Shown in pieces: positions 1 through 8,614 of a stretch of DNA of 64,000 bases. Source of the stretch: ZC4RG42 sp036676355 (GTDB lineage: Bacteria > Pseudomonadota > Gammaproteobacteria > Burkholderiales > SG8-39); contig JAKFDA010000055.1 in assembly GCA_036676355.1 (NCBI GenBank), positions 24,529 to 88,528 on the forward strand. Reading direction: 5' to 3'. Made by a program: the position numbers and the translations under genes. Under the pieces are notes generated by a model. It was not told the DNA's origin. It ran no database searches and saw only the letters and a program-made list of their open reading frames with translations. The stretch's first letter is position 1; each line of letters starts with the position of its first letter.

Positions 1-1
1 C

Positions 2-319
2 GACGGTAGCAAGGGCGTACAGATCGGCGGCAAGGCCGGCGAGCCGATTCTTGCGTCGGCGTCCGGCAAAGTGACCTATGTCGGCGACGGCGTGCGCGGC
101 TACGGCAATCTCGTCATCGTCAAGCATAACGACGAATATTTGTCTGTCTACGCCCACAACCGGAAAATACTGGTGCAAAGCGGGCAGAGTGTGAGCAAGG
201 GACAGAAGATCGCCGAAATGGGGAACGGGGCGGGCAGCAAACCGCTCTTACATTTCGAGATTCGCCGTTTCGGCAAGCCGATCGACCCGTTGGGATTCCT
301 GCCGGACCGGGCGAATTGA
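2..319 (+). CDS. nlpD: NlpD-like LytM/M23 domain protein, C-terminal part
   Basis: This is the last ~105 residues of a LytM (peptidase M23-fold) protein; the 5' part lies outside the window. The frame is open from base 2. The end reads as a LytM domain: YAHN, then LLHFEIR, then a FLPD terminus. The active M23 HxH motif is degenerate (LLH in place of HLH), as in NlpD and EnvC, which activate amidases rather than cut peptidoglycan. It ends about 90 bp before rpoS, the classic nlpD-rpoS order. By family knowledge it is an outer-membrane lipoprotein that activates AmiC at the septum, and the main rpoS promoter often lies inside nlpD. The lipobox and LysM domain cannot be checked here. Confidence 0.85.
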   Translation, partial: DGSKGVQIGGKAGEPILASASGKVTYVGDGVRGYGNLVIVKHNDEYLSVYAHNRKILVQSGQSVSKGQKIAEMGNGAGSKPLLHFEIRRFGKPIDPLGFLPDRAN

Positions 320-410
320 TGCAGTTTTAGGAAGTCGGCACGGCGGCTGCCCGTCGTGACCGGGAGCCACGATCGGAGCCTCCCCGGATCATGCGACCCG
401 AGGCCGCCCT

Positions 411-1376
411 ATGCAGCAGATGATGTACCCCGACGACGAGTACGAGGACCTTCCGGAGTCCGACTCGCAGGAAGCCGGGTTCGACTCGTCCGCTGTCGGA
501 GATGCCGAACCGGAGGTGCGCGAAGGCGTGGCGCCGCCACCCGAATTTCTCTCCGACGTCACCCAGATCTATCTCCACGAAATCGGCCTGAAGCGCCTGT
601 TCGACGCAAGGGAGGAATTGCATTACGCGCGCTGTAACGCGCGCGGCGATTTCGCCGCGCGGCAGCGCATGATCGAGCACAATTTGCGGCTGGTTGTAAA
701 CATTGCCAAGGGTTATCTCAATCGCGGCATGCCGCTGCTCGATCTGATCGAGGAAGGCAACCTGGGGCTGATGCATGCGCTGGAGAAGTTCGATCCGGAG
801 CGCGGCTTTCGCTTTTCCACTTATGCCACCTGGTGGATCCGTCAGAACATCGAGCGCGCCATCATGAATCAGTCGCGCACCATTCGGCTGCCGGTGCATG
901 TGATCAAGGAGATCAACAGCGCGCTGCGCGCGCGGCGGCATCTCGAGGCCGCAGGCCATATCGATCCCGGCATCGAGGATATCGCCCATATGATCGGCAA
1001 GCCGGCCGAGGAGGTGCGTTGGGTGTTGGCGCACAGTGAGCACACCGCTTCGCTCGATGCGCCGCTCGATGTCGATCCGGCGCTGTCGATCGGCGAGGCG
1101 ATCGCCGACGAGACAAGCGCTCCGCCCGATGCGCAGTTGCAATCCAGTGAAGTCGAAGGGCTGGTGCAGGATTGGCTCGATCAACTGAACGACAAGCAGC
1201 GCAATGTCATCGAGCGTCGTTTCGGGCTGCGCGGACACGAAGTCCTGACTCTGGAGAATCTGGCCGTGCAACTTGGCGTCACGCGTGAGCGCGTTCGGCA
1301 GATCCAGCTCGAAGCGCTCGCGCATCTGCGCCGTCTGCTCAATCGGCGCGGGCTCTCGCGCGACGCGTTGTTATAG
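411..1376 (+). CDS. rpoS: RNA polymerase sigma factor RpoS (sigma-38)
   Basis: Group 2 sigma-70 family factor of 321 aa, close to the usual ~330. It has an acidic N-terminal tail, region 1.2 (YLHEIGL), region 2 with [20 protein letters not shown] and the -10 recognition stretch [11 protein letters not shown], region 3 (IRLPVH) and region 4 helix-turn-helix ([19 protein letters not shown]). It directs stationary-phase and general stress transcription. It follows nlpD directly, as in beta- and gammaproteobacteria. The start at 411 has only a weak purine-rich stretch upstream; ATGs at 420 and 423 would shorten it by 3-4 residues. The 3' end overlaps the convergent mltB stop by 6 bp. Confidence 0.95.
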   Translation: MQQMMYPDDEYEDLPESDSQEAGFDSSAVGDAEPEVREGVAPPPEFLSDVTQIYLHEIGLKRLFDAREELHYARCNARGDFAARQRMIEHNLRLVVNIAKGYLNRGMPLLDLIEEGNLGLMHALEKFDPERGFRFSTYATWWIRQNIERAIMNQSRTIRLPVHVIKEINSALRARRHLEAAGHIDPGIEDIAHMIGKPAEEVRWVLAHSEHTASLDAPLDVDPALSIGEAIADETSAPPDAQLQSSEVEGLVQDWLDQLNDKQRNVIERRFGLRGHEVLTLENLAVQLGVTRERVRQIQLEALAHLRRLLNRRGLSRDALL

Positions 1377-2384
1377 CGCGACAGCTGCCCGGATTTCCTG
1401 CGCCAGCGCCCACACCGCCGAGGCGTAGAAGCTCGAGCGGTTGTAGCGCGTAAGGACGTAGAAATTCTGCAGCCCGACGAGATACTCGGATGCCGCGTCG
1501 GTCGAGTCCAGTTCGATCAGCACCGTCGATGTTTTGGGCGTGATGCGCTCGTCGAAGTGCACGCCGGCAGCGCGCAGGGTTGCGGCGAGGTGATTGGGCT
1601 GCACACCGCCATCGATGAGCGCGCGGAACGATTCGCCTTCGACGCTTGCCGGCACGGCGATCGGCTCTCCCGGCACCCAGCCATGTTTCTGCAGAAAGCT
1701 TGCCACGCTGCCGATGGCATCCGCACTGCTGTCGCGTAAATCGCGCTGACCGTCCCGATCGAAGTCGACCGCGAAGCGCCGGATGCTGCCGGGCATGAAT
1801 TGCGGAATGCCGATGGCGCCGGCAAAGGACCCCATCAGCGACAGTGGTGAACGATCGGATTCGCGCGCATACAGCAGCAGTTCTTCCAGTTCGCTGCGGA
1901 AATAATCGGCGCGACGCGGATAGTCGAAGGCAAGCGTGGTCAATGCATCGAGAACCCGATATGAACCCATCGTGCGGCCGTACTGCGTTTCGACACCGAT
2001 AATGGCGACGATGATTTCCGCCGGCACGCCGAATGTCGCCTGCGCGCGTTCCAGCGTGGGGCGATGCGCGTGCCAGAATTCCACGCCACGCGTCACGCGA
2101 GTCGGACTGACGAAGTTGCGGCGATAGCTTTGCCAGGAACGCTTGCCCGCGGGCGCGGGCGTGATGGCGCGCAGCACCGACTCCTGTTGTTGCGCCTGGG
2201 CGAACAGCTCGGTCAGTGCGGTGGTATCGAAGCCATGCCGCGCTTCCATATCGGTAATGAAGGTCTGCACTTCCGCGCGCATTTCATAGCCCGAACCCTG
2301 CACCAAACCCTGCACGTCGGTTGCCGGTGCGGCGAAAGTGTTGGCGGCCCAGAGCCACGCCGATAGATAGAGGATTTTTTTCAT
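1371..2384 (-). CDS. mltB: Lytic murein transglycosylase B
   Basis: 337-aa SLT-B family enzyme that cleaves the MurNAc-GlcNAc bond with 1,6-anhydro product formation. The N-terminus ([16 protein letters not shown]) is a signal peptide; I see no lipobox Cys, so it is probably soluble periplasmic, unlike E. coli MltB. The catalytic Glu is in [21 protein letters not shown] and [10 protein letters not shown] are diagnostic of the family. The ATG at 2384 is chosen because it overlaps the tgpA stop by 4 bp (ATGA), which indicates translational coupling, and because it begins the signal peptide. It is the last gene of the moxR-DUF58-tgpA block. Its convergent overlap with rpoS is 6 bp. Confidence 0.92.
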   Translation of the reverse strand: MKKILYLSAWLWAANTFAAPATDVQGLVQGSGYEMRAEVQTFITDMEARHGFDTTALTELFAQAQQQESVLRAITPAPAGKRSWQSYRRNFVSPTRVTRGVEFWHAHRPTLERAQATFGVPAEIIVAIIGVETQYGRTMGSYRVLDALTTLAFDYPRRADYFRSELEELLLYARESDRSPLSLMGSFAGAIGIPQFMPGSIRRFAVDFDRDGQRDLRDSSADAIGSVASFLQKHGWVPGEPIAVPASVEGESFRALIDGGVQPNHLAATLRAAGVHFDERITPKTSTVLIELDSTDAASEYLVGLQNFYVLTRYNRSSFYASAVWALAQEIRAAVAL

Positions 2385-4372
2385 GGCCTGAACCTTTGCA
2401 CCATACGTGCCAGTCGCGCAATGCGGCGGGCATCGGTTTGCGGGCCGTAGCGCAATTCGGCGTACAGACGCGCGATGGTCACGATCGCTTGCGCCTGTTC
2501 GGGGCGAGCGATGGCGACGCGCGAAGCGTAGGCAATGGGGCCTTCGCTGGCGTGCCGTGCAAGGCCGCGTTTGCGTAATTTTTTGCAGAAGGCGAGCCAC
2601 GCGACCTGGGCGGGATCGGCATGCGTGACGCGACGCAATAACCACAGCGATAGCAGCAGGACGACCAGCCCCATGGTCCAGAACAGCGACAGCGCGATGT
2701 TCTGCCAGTCCGGCGTCGGCATGCCGAAGCGCGTCAGCAGCGTGCGCTGCCGTTCGATGTCATAACCAAGCACCCACTGGTTCCAATAGTTCGATAGCGC
2801 TTCGAAATTGAAACGCAACGTGCGCAGCCACGGCGCATCGAGGCGGATCAGCGCTTGGGGCGCCTCATCCGTCGGCACGGCGGCGGCGAGTCCTTCGCTG
2901 GTGCGGATCGGCACGGCGGCGGCGGTCGGATCGACGCGCACCCATCCTATTCGGCCGAGCCACACTTCGGCCCATGCGTGCGCATCCGATTGGCGCACGG
3001 TCATATAGCCGTCGACCGGATTGATTTCGCCGCCCTGATAGCCGGTCACCACGCGCGCGGGGACACCCGCTGCGCGCATCAGCACGACGAAAGCGCCGGA
3101 ATAGTGTTCGCAGAAACCCATGCGCTTGTCGAACAGGAATTCGTCGACCGAATCGGCGCTGGTCGCAAGCGGCGGATAGAGCGTATAGCGATAGCCGCCG
3201 GTGCGAAAATGCGCGACGGCGCGGTTCACTACATCGGCGTCGCTCGCCGCACTGTTGCGCCACGAGCGGGCGAGCGCAGTGGTGCGCGGATTGAATTCGG
3301 CAGGTAGCGCCAGCGCCGCATCGAGTTCCTCCGCCGACGCACCGCCTTGAGCGCGATAGTCCAGATAGGACTGCAGTTCATAGCGCGTGCGGGCTCGGAT
3401 CGGCGCGCGCGAGAGCAACTGATAGTCCGCCGTTGCGTAGGCATTGTCGGGCAGCGAGGCGGGCATCTCCAGGCCGAACAGCCAGGTGCGATTGTGCGGT
3501 TCGAGCGTGACGCTGTAACGCACCGGCACACCACTCGACTCGAAGCGGTATTGCGGCGATTGCGCCACGTCGCCGGCGCGCCAAGTGCGGCCGTCGTATT
3601 GCCAGAACACCGGGCCGCGCCAGTACAATTTTTCGCGCGGCGGCGCGGCGCCATCGAACTGCACGCGGAAAGCGATTTCATCCGATTGCGACAGTGCGCT
3701 GATGTTGCCCGGGCTCATCGAGTCCGACAGGCCGGTCATGCCGCTGAACGCATCGGCCGGCATGCCCCACAGCGGACCCTGAATGCGCGGGAACAGGAAG
3801 AACAGGATCACCATCAGCGGAATGCCCTGCGCCAGCAACATGCCGGCCGTCTTGAAATGCGCCCGCAGCGGACGGTGCGGTGCATTGATCGCCACCAGGG
3901 CCGAAGTGAGCAGCATGATGGTGCCGAGCGTGATGAACGCCGTGGTCGGCCGCTGGCTGTAGAAGAACGCCGAAAGCGCGAGAAAGTAGGCGAGCACGGT
4001 GGTGACCACCACATCGCGCAGCGTGCGCATTTCCAACAGCTTGAGCGCGAGCAGCACCACCAGCAACGTCACACCGGCATCGCGCCCGAACAGCGTGCGA
4101 TGCGAAAAATACACGCCACCGATGATGAGCACGGTCAGCGGCACGAGCAGCCAGCGGCGAGGCAGATTTCCACCGTGCCACGCGGCCCAGGTGCGCCATA
4201 ACAGAATGGCGATCGCCAGCGCTGCGATCCATAGCGGCAGGCGCTGGATGTGCGGCGCCGTCGCGAGCGCGATGCCGCCGATCAGCAACATGAGATGCGG
4301 CAGCGCGAGCGGTGCATCCGGCGTGGAGGTTTGCGTGCGCGAACCGAAGCGCAATAGGAATGGCGCGTTCAT
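2381..4372 (-). CDS. TgpA-like membrane transglutaminase (DUF3488, transglutaminase-like domain, DUF4129 tail)
   Basis: 663-aa protein with about five N-terminal membrane helices (residues ~20-190, DUF3488), a long periplasmic region and a transglutaminase-like core whose triad reads FCEHYSGAF (Cys), SDAHAWAEVW (His) and RVDPTAA (Asp). One more helix follows (LFWTMGLVVLLLSLWLL) and a cytoplasmic tail. TgpA of Pseudomonas aeruginosa has this layout and is essential there; the substrate is unknown. Start ATG 4372 overlaps the DUF58 stop by 4 bp. The MoxR/DUF58/transglutaminase trio is a widely conserved operon thought to act in envelope assembly. The coupling to mltB downstream fits a cell-wall role (inference). 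Confidence 0.9.
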   Translation of the reverse strand: MNAPFLLRFGSRTQTSTPDAPLALPHLMLLIGGIALATAPHIQRLPLWIAALAIAILLWRTWAAWHGGNLPRRWLLVPLTVLIIGGVYFSHRTLFGRDAGVTLLVVLLALKLLEMRTLRDVVVTTVLAYFLALSAFFYSQRPTTAFITLGTIMLLTSALVAINAPHRPLRAHFKTAGMLLAQGIPLMVILFFLFPRIQGPLWGMPADAFSGMTGLSDSMSPGNISALSQSDEIAFRVQFDGAAPPREKLYWRGPVFWQYDGRTWRAGDVAQSPQYRFESSGVPVRYSVTLEPHNRTWLFGLEMPASLPDNAYATADYQLLSRAPIRARTRYELQSYLDYRAQGGASAEELDAALALPAEFNPRTTALARSWRNSAASDADVVNRAVAHFRTGGYRYTLYPPLATSADSVDEFLFDKRMGFCEHYSGAFVVLMRAAGVPARVVTGYQGGEINPVDGYMTVRQSDAHAWAEVWLGRIGWVRVDPTAAAVPIRTSEGLAAAVPTDEAPQALIRLDAPWLRTLRFNFEALSNYWNQWVLGYDIERQRTLLTRFGMPTPDWQNIALSLFWTMGLVVLLLSLWLLRRVTHADPAQVAWLAFCKKLRKRGLARHASEGPIAYASRVAIARPEQAQAIVTIARLYAELRYGPQTDARRIARLARMVQRFRP

Positions 4373-5337
4373 GCCAGTTCGTGCAGCGCGAGGGCGCGCA
4401 GGCAAGCATCGAAATGCGCATCGCCTGCGGCCGGTTCGATGGTGCGGCCCGGCAGGCGCACGCCGTAGGTGGCGCCTGCTTCAGCTGCGAGCAGCACCGC
4501 ACGCGTCAGTCGCGACAGCCGCGCTTCGCGACCCATGTTGTGCGGCAGATGGTCGTAATCGAGCCACAGTTCCGCCGTGCCGTGACCGCTGAATACCTTG
4601 GTCAGCAGCACGTCCCCATGCGCCATGGCTTTCCATGCGATGTGGCGGAGTGAATCGCCCGGCTGATAGGGGCGCAAGCCGTAGAAATCATCGCTGCCCT
4701 GACCGATGCTGGTGGCCTCCCCCTGCGCCGGTACGATTTCCGGTGGCGGCAGTTCCGAGTCATCGGGGCGCGGATAGATCAGCGCGCGCACATCCATATG
4801 CGCATACGACCAGGCGCGGAAAAGTCCGAGCGGATATTCGGTACGGATCGTGAGTAATGGCAGCGCGAGCCAGCCGCGTCGTTCGCTCCGGACCGCCACG
4901 ACCGTCGTGCCACTGTCGCGCGGACGGATATCGCAACGTGCCGCGCTGTCGCCGCCGCGCACCTCGATGGCCACGCGTTCGTAATGGCCGGGGTTGTGCA
5001 GATGCAGATGAAAGCGCGCGCTGTCGCCGGCGAATGCGTCGTCCACCTTGCCTGCATCGATATGCAGATGGACCAGATTGCGATAGGTGTGAAGCATCGC
5101 CACGGTCGCCGTGCCGGCGAGCAGGAAGGTCATCATGTATCCGAGCGACAACTGATAGTTGATCGAGCCGACCAGCATCAGCAGCAAAGATACGGCGAAG
5201 GCGAGGCCGGAGCGCGTCGGCATGATATAGACGCGCCGATGCGTCAGGAAAACCGTTCCCGCGGTCGGCGTGCCGCGGCCGCGTTTCAGTTGAATGAACC
5301 GATAAAGCTGCGAGCGATGCAGGAGTTGCGCAAGCAT
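4369..5337 (-). CDS. DUF58 domain-containing protein
   Basis: 322-aa protein with two N-terminal hydrophobic segments (LAFAVSLLLMLVGSI and MMTFLLAGTATVAML), a beta-rich middle and the DUF58 signature near the C-terminus (FYGLRPYQPGDSLRHIAWKAMA). DUF58 proteins pair with MoxR ATPases and resemble von Willebrand A-type fold proteins. The start at 5337 (MLAQLLHRS) is chosen because upstream codons give only arginine-rich, low-complexity sequence typical of a wrong frame, and because it sits 17 bp after the moxR stop. The stop overlaps tgpA by 4 bp. Exact biochemical role is unknown. Confidence 0.88.
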   Translation of the reverse strand: MLAQLLHRSQLYRFIQLKRGRGTPTAGTVFLTHRRVYIMPTRSGLAFAVSLLLMLVGSINYQLSLGYMMTFLLAGTATVAMLHTYRNLVHLHIDAGKVDDAFAGDSARFHLHLHNPGHYERVAIEVRGGDSAARCDIRPRDSGTTVVAVRSERRGWLALPLLTIRTEYPLGLFRAWSYAHMDVRALIYPRPDDSELPPPEIVPAQGEATSIGQGSDDFYGLRPYQPGDSLRHIAWKAMAHGDVLLTKVFSGHGTAELWLDYDHLPHNMGREARLSRLTRAVLLAAEAGATYGVRLPGRTIEPAAGDAHFDACLRALALHELA

Positions 5338-5354
5338 GCGTCGCCGATAACGCG

Positions 5355-6272
5355 CTAGGGAATGGCGACGGCGTCGATGAGGCCGACGACGATGTCGGAG
5401 TGTGTGCGCTTCGCACCGTTGTGAACCGGATGCAGACGGTGTCCCGCCACGCCCGGCAGCACGGCCTGAATGTCTTCGGGCAGCACGCGATCGCGGCCGT
5501 CGATGTAGGCCCAGGCGCGTGCGCAATGCAACAGCGCCAGCGCGGCGCGCGGGCTCAAACCGTTGACGTAATCGGGCGAACGCCGCGTGTGATCCACCAG
5601 TGCCTGCACATAGTCGAGCAGCGCCGGCGCGACATGCACCTTGCGTGCTGAACGCTGCAGGGTCAGCAGCTCCTCCGGCAGCAGCGACGGCTCGAGGCCG
5701 GCGATCAGGTCGCGTCGCTCCACGCCTTCGAGCAGCGCGCGTTCGGCTGCGCGGTCCGGATAGCCGAGTTCGATGCGCATCTGGAAGCGATCGAGTTGCG
5801 ATTCGGGCAATGGAAAGGTGCCGACCTGATGCGACGGGTTCTGCGTCGCGATGACGAAGAAGGGTTCGGGCAGCGCGCGGGTGATACCTTCGGTGGTGAC
5901 CTGATGTTCTTCCATCGCTTCGAGCAGCGCGCTTTGCGTTTTGGGCGTTGCGCGATTCACTTCATCGGCCAGCACGACCTGCGAGAAGATCGGGCCCGGA
6001 TAAAACTGAAAGCCATTGTCCTTACGGTCATAGATGGACACGCCGATGATGTCCGCCGGCAACATGTCGCTGGTGAATTGCACGCGATGGAAGGCGAGGC
6101 CGAGCGATTTCGCCAGCACATGCGCCAGCGTGGTCTTACCCACGCCGGGCAGATCCTCGATCAGCAGATGGCCGCGCGCCAGCAGGCAGGCGAGTGCAAG
6201 ACGAATCTGATGCTGCTTGCCCAGCACCACCTGGCCGGCTTGAGCAACGACATGTTGTAGCGCAGTGGACAT
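5355..6272 (-). CDS. MoxR-family AAA+ ATPase
   Basis: 305-aa AAA+ ATPase. Walker A is EDLPGVGKTTL (residues ~40-50), Walker B is VVLADEVNR, followed by the MoxR signature TQSALLEAMEE, sensor 1 region FFVIATQNP and the arginine-finger region LPESQLDRFQM. MoxR proteins are chaperone-like ATPases that act with VWA or DUF58 partners on envelope or cofactor proteins. It is first in the leftward moxR-DUF58-tgpA-mltB unit; 107 bp separate it from the divergent hydrolase gene at 6380, so the promoter should lie there. ATG at 6272 is preferred over the adjacent in-frame TTG. Confidence 0.92.
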   Translation of the reverse strand: MSTALQHVVAQAGQVVLGKQHQIRLALACLLARGHLLIEDLPGVGKTTLAHVLAKSLGLAFHRVQFTSDMLPADIIGVSIYDRKDNGFQFYPGPIFSQVVLADEVNRATPKTQSALLEAMEEHQVTTEGITRALPEPFFVIATQNPSHQVGTFPLPESQLDRFQMRIELGYPDRAAERALLEGVERRDLIAGLEPSLLPEELLTLQRSARKVHVAPALLDYVQALVDHTRRSPDYVNGLSPRAALALLHCARAWAYIDGRDRVLPEDIQAVLPGVAGHRLHPVHNGAKRTHSDIVVGLIDAVAIP

Positions 6273-6379
6273 CAATGGCGGATCGCTGAGTGATGAGGCG
6301 TGAGTGACGAGAGTCTGCGTGCGAGTGTAGACGGAATTCCGCTATGATTCGATGAACCCCAGCGCAAGGAGTGAAATAT

Positions 6380-7306
6380 ATGGCAACGGCATTTATCCAC
6401 CATGCCGACTGCGTGAAGCACGATATGGGCTCGTACCATCCGGAGAGCCCCGGACGCTACAAATCCGTCGAAGAATATGTGCAGGCGGCCGGTCTGCTCG
6501 GCAAACTCGACCTCTACGATGCGCCGCTCGCGACCGATGAGCAACTTGCACGCGCCCATCCCGAGTCCTACATCGAAATGATCCGCGAGTCGGCGCCGGC
6601 AAGTGGCCTGGTGCAACTCGACCCGGACACGTCGATGAATCCTCACAGCCTGAATGCCGCGCTGCGTGCGGCCGGTTCGGGCGTACTCGGCATCGATCTG
6701 GTGATGGGCGACCGCGCGCAGAACGTGTTCTGCAACGTGCGGCCATGCGGCCACCATGCGACGCGCAATCGATCCATGGGTTTCTGCATTTTCAACAACA
6801 TCGCGGTTGCGGCTTTTCACGCGACCGAGGTGCACAAACTCGACCGCGTGGCCATTGTCGATTTCGACGTGCATCATGGCAACGGCACCGAAGACATCGT
6901 CAGCGACGAAGACCGCATTCTGATGTGCGGCACGTTCCAGCATCCGTTCTACCCCTATAGCGGGACGGAGAATGTGGCGCGCAACATGTGCAACGTGCCG
7001 CTCAAGGCCGGCACCGGCAGCGAAGGTTTTCGCAAGGCGTCCGAAGAGATCTGGCTGCCTGCGCTGGAGGAGTTCGAGCCGGAATTGATTCTGGTCTCCG
7101 CCGGGTTCGACGCACACGAGGATGATCCGCTCGCGCAACTGCGCCTGACGGACGACGATTACGCCTGGGTTACGCACAAGTTGATGGGTGTCGCTGAACG
7201 ACATAGCCAGGGTCGCATTGTCTCGGTACTCGAAGGCGGCTATTCCCTGCAGGCGCTCGGTCGCAGCGTGGTGCGGCATGTGAATGTGCTGGCGGGGCTG
7301 GAGTAG
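6380..7306 (+). CDS. Histone deacetylase family protein (acetylpolyamine/acetoin-utilisation type amidohydrolase)
   Basis: 308-aa arginase-deacetylase fold enzyme. The charge-relay histidines are in CGHHA (125-126), the zinc ligands in DFDVHHGNG (Asp163, His165) and in SAGFDAHEDDPL. These are complete, so a zinc-dependent deacetylase is expected; bacterial members act on acetylpolyamines, acetylated proteins or other amides, and the substrate cannot be told from sequence. ATG 6380 is supported by AAGGAG at 6366-6371, 8 nt upstream; the GTG at 6371 overlaps that ribosome site and is rejected. It stands alone, divergent from moxR. Confidence 0.92.
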   Translation: MATAFIHHADCVKHDMGSYHPESPGRYKSVEEYVQAAGLLGKLDLYDAPLATDEQLARAHPESYIEMIRESAPASGLVQLDPDTSMNPHSLNAALRAAGSGVLGIDLVMGDRAQNVFCNVRPCGHHATRNRSMGFCIFNNIAVAAFHATEVHKLDRVAIVDFDVHHGNGTEDIVSDEDRILMCGTFQHPFYPYSGTENVARNMCNVPLKAGTGSEGFRKASEEIWLPALEEFEPELILVSAGFDAHEDDPLAQLRLTDDDYAWVTHKLMGVAERHSQGRIVSVLEGGYSLQALGRSVVRHVNVLAGLE

Positions 7307-7432
7307 CAGTACGGTCGAGGGCAGAGAGCGGAGAACTCGAAGTCAAAACCTTGAAATACAGAGAACGCAGAGACAACCGGAAGGCCTTCGGCCTTGCGAT
7401 TCCTGGATTTCCTGTTGTGCCGGGATGACGGC
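7307..7432. other. Intergenic gap with degenerate dispersed-repeat sequence
   Basis: The 126 bp between the convergent deacetylase-like gene and selU hold no gene. They contain fragments of two sequence types seen elsewhere in the window: GAGAGCGGAG-type heptads (near 7323-7332) and a GATTCCTGG..GCCGGGATGACGG stretch (7398-7430) resembling the 80-bp repeat at 50563-50722. No clear terminator hairpin with a T-run was found. Confidence 0.5.
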
Positions 7433-8503
7433 TCAGCCCAGACTGGGCGCAGCGGCGCTGCGGGCGGACAGTTCGGTCGCAGCGCTGTGCAATTCCGCAG
7501 GGGTCAGCGTCTGCAGCGTGATCCGCGTTGCGTCCTGCAGTCGCACGAAGTTCCGCTGCGTCGAGCGGCGATAAAGCGGGTCGTAGTGTGCGGTCAAGAG
7601 TTCCGAGACCAGTGCCTGCCATTCGCCCTGAGTGATCTGCGCCGTCCATTTGGCGATCGTTTCGTTGCCGTAAAGCGGACGCAGGCAATCGAGTTGCTGC
7701 ATCAGGCGCGCCGGGTCGCCGACAAAAAAATCGTATTCATCGAGCAGGAAACGCACGCGTTCCGCGAATGCGACCCGTAGCTGCACGCATTCGGCGTTGC
7801 GGATTGCTTCCATCAACGCGTCGGGCACGCGCAGCACGCCGATCTTTTTGCTTTCGGCTTCGACGTACACCGGGCGATCAGGGTCCAATCTGCGCAAGCC
7901 GTCCCATAGCTGCGTTTCGAAATGTTTTTGCGTCGGCTGCGGTGTCCGCGGCAATCGACCCAGCACGGAACCGCGATGGCACGCGAGCGCTTCCAGATCG
8001 AGCACCTGTTCACCCTGCGCGGTCAGCGATTCGAGCAACCGACTTTTGCCGCTGCCTGTCTCGCCGCACAGCACGATGTAGCGGAACTGTCCCGCACGCT
8101 GATCGATCTGCGCCACCACCTCGCGTCGGAAGCTTTTGTATCCGCCCGAAAGTTGCGATGCCTGCCAGCCGATCTGGCGCAGCACATGCGTCATCGCGCC
8201 GGAGCGCTGTCCGCCGCGCCAGCAATAGACAAGCGGGCGCCACGATTTGTCCTTGTGCTGGAACAGTCGCTCGATGTGCGTGCCGATGTTGCGCGCGACC
8301 AGCGCGGCGCCGAGACGCCGCGCGGCGAAGGGCGAGACCTGTTTGTAGAGTGTGCCGATCTGAACGCGCTGCGCGTCGTCGAGCACCGGTGCGTTGATGG
8401 CGCTGGGAATATGATCGAGCGCATACTCTGCGGGCGAGCGCACGTCGATCACCTCGTCAAAGGTGTCGAGCTGTGCTACGGTCGCCGGATCGTAAAATTT
8501 CAT
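7433..8503 (-). CDS. selU: tRNA 2-selenouridine synthase
   Basis: 356-aa SelU/MnmH (YbbB). An N-terminal rhodanese domain carries the catalytic Cys94 in VYCWRGGQRSG; a C-terminal P-loop domain has GETGSGKS (about 147-154). It converts 2-thiouridine to 2-selenouridine at the wobble position of tRNAs for Lys, Glu and Gln via a geranylated intermediate, using selenophosphate. ATG 8503 begins the conserved MKFYDPATVAQL; upstream codons are not conserved-looking. It diverges from selD, the selenophosphate donor gene, with 111 bp between starts, so a shared regulatory region is likely. Confidence 0.95.
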   Translation of the reverse strand: MKFYDPATVAQLDTFDEVIDVRSPAEYALDHIPSAINAPVLDDAQRVQIGTLYKQVSPFAARRLGAALVARNIGTHIERLFQHKDKSWRPLVYCWRGGQRSGAMTHVLRQIGWQASQLSGGYKSFRREVVAQIDQRAGQFRYIVLCGETGSGKSRLLESLTAQGEQVLDLEALACHRGSVLGRLPRTPQPTQKHFETQLWDGLRRLDPDRPVYVEAESKKIGVLRVPDALMEAIRNAECVQLRVAFAERVRFLLDEYDFFVGDPARLMQQLDCLRPLYGNETIAKWTAQITQGEWQALVSELLTAHYDPLYRRSTQRNFVRLQDATRITLQTLTPAELHSAATELSARSAAAPSLG

Positions 8504-8614
8504 GCGCGCTTCAGTAGAACCGCATGATGTCGAAGATTGCATGCGGCGATGCGCGCCGATTCTACACCGCCGTCAACAGTGCCCGATCTTCAGCTTTCAC
8601 CTCATCGATACAAC

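Noticed and set aside
5338..5526. N-terminal extension of the DUF58 protein
   Set aside because: The extra 63 codons are Arg-rich, overlap moxR and are not protein-like; the start at 5337 is better.
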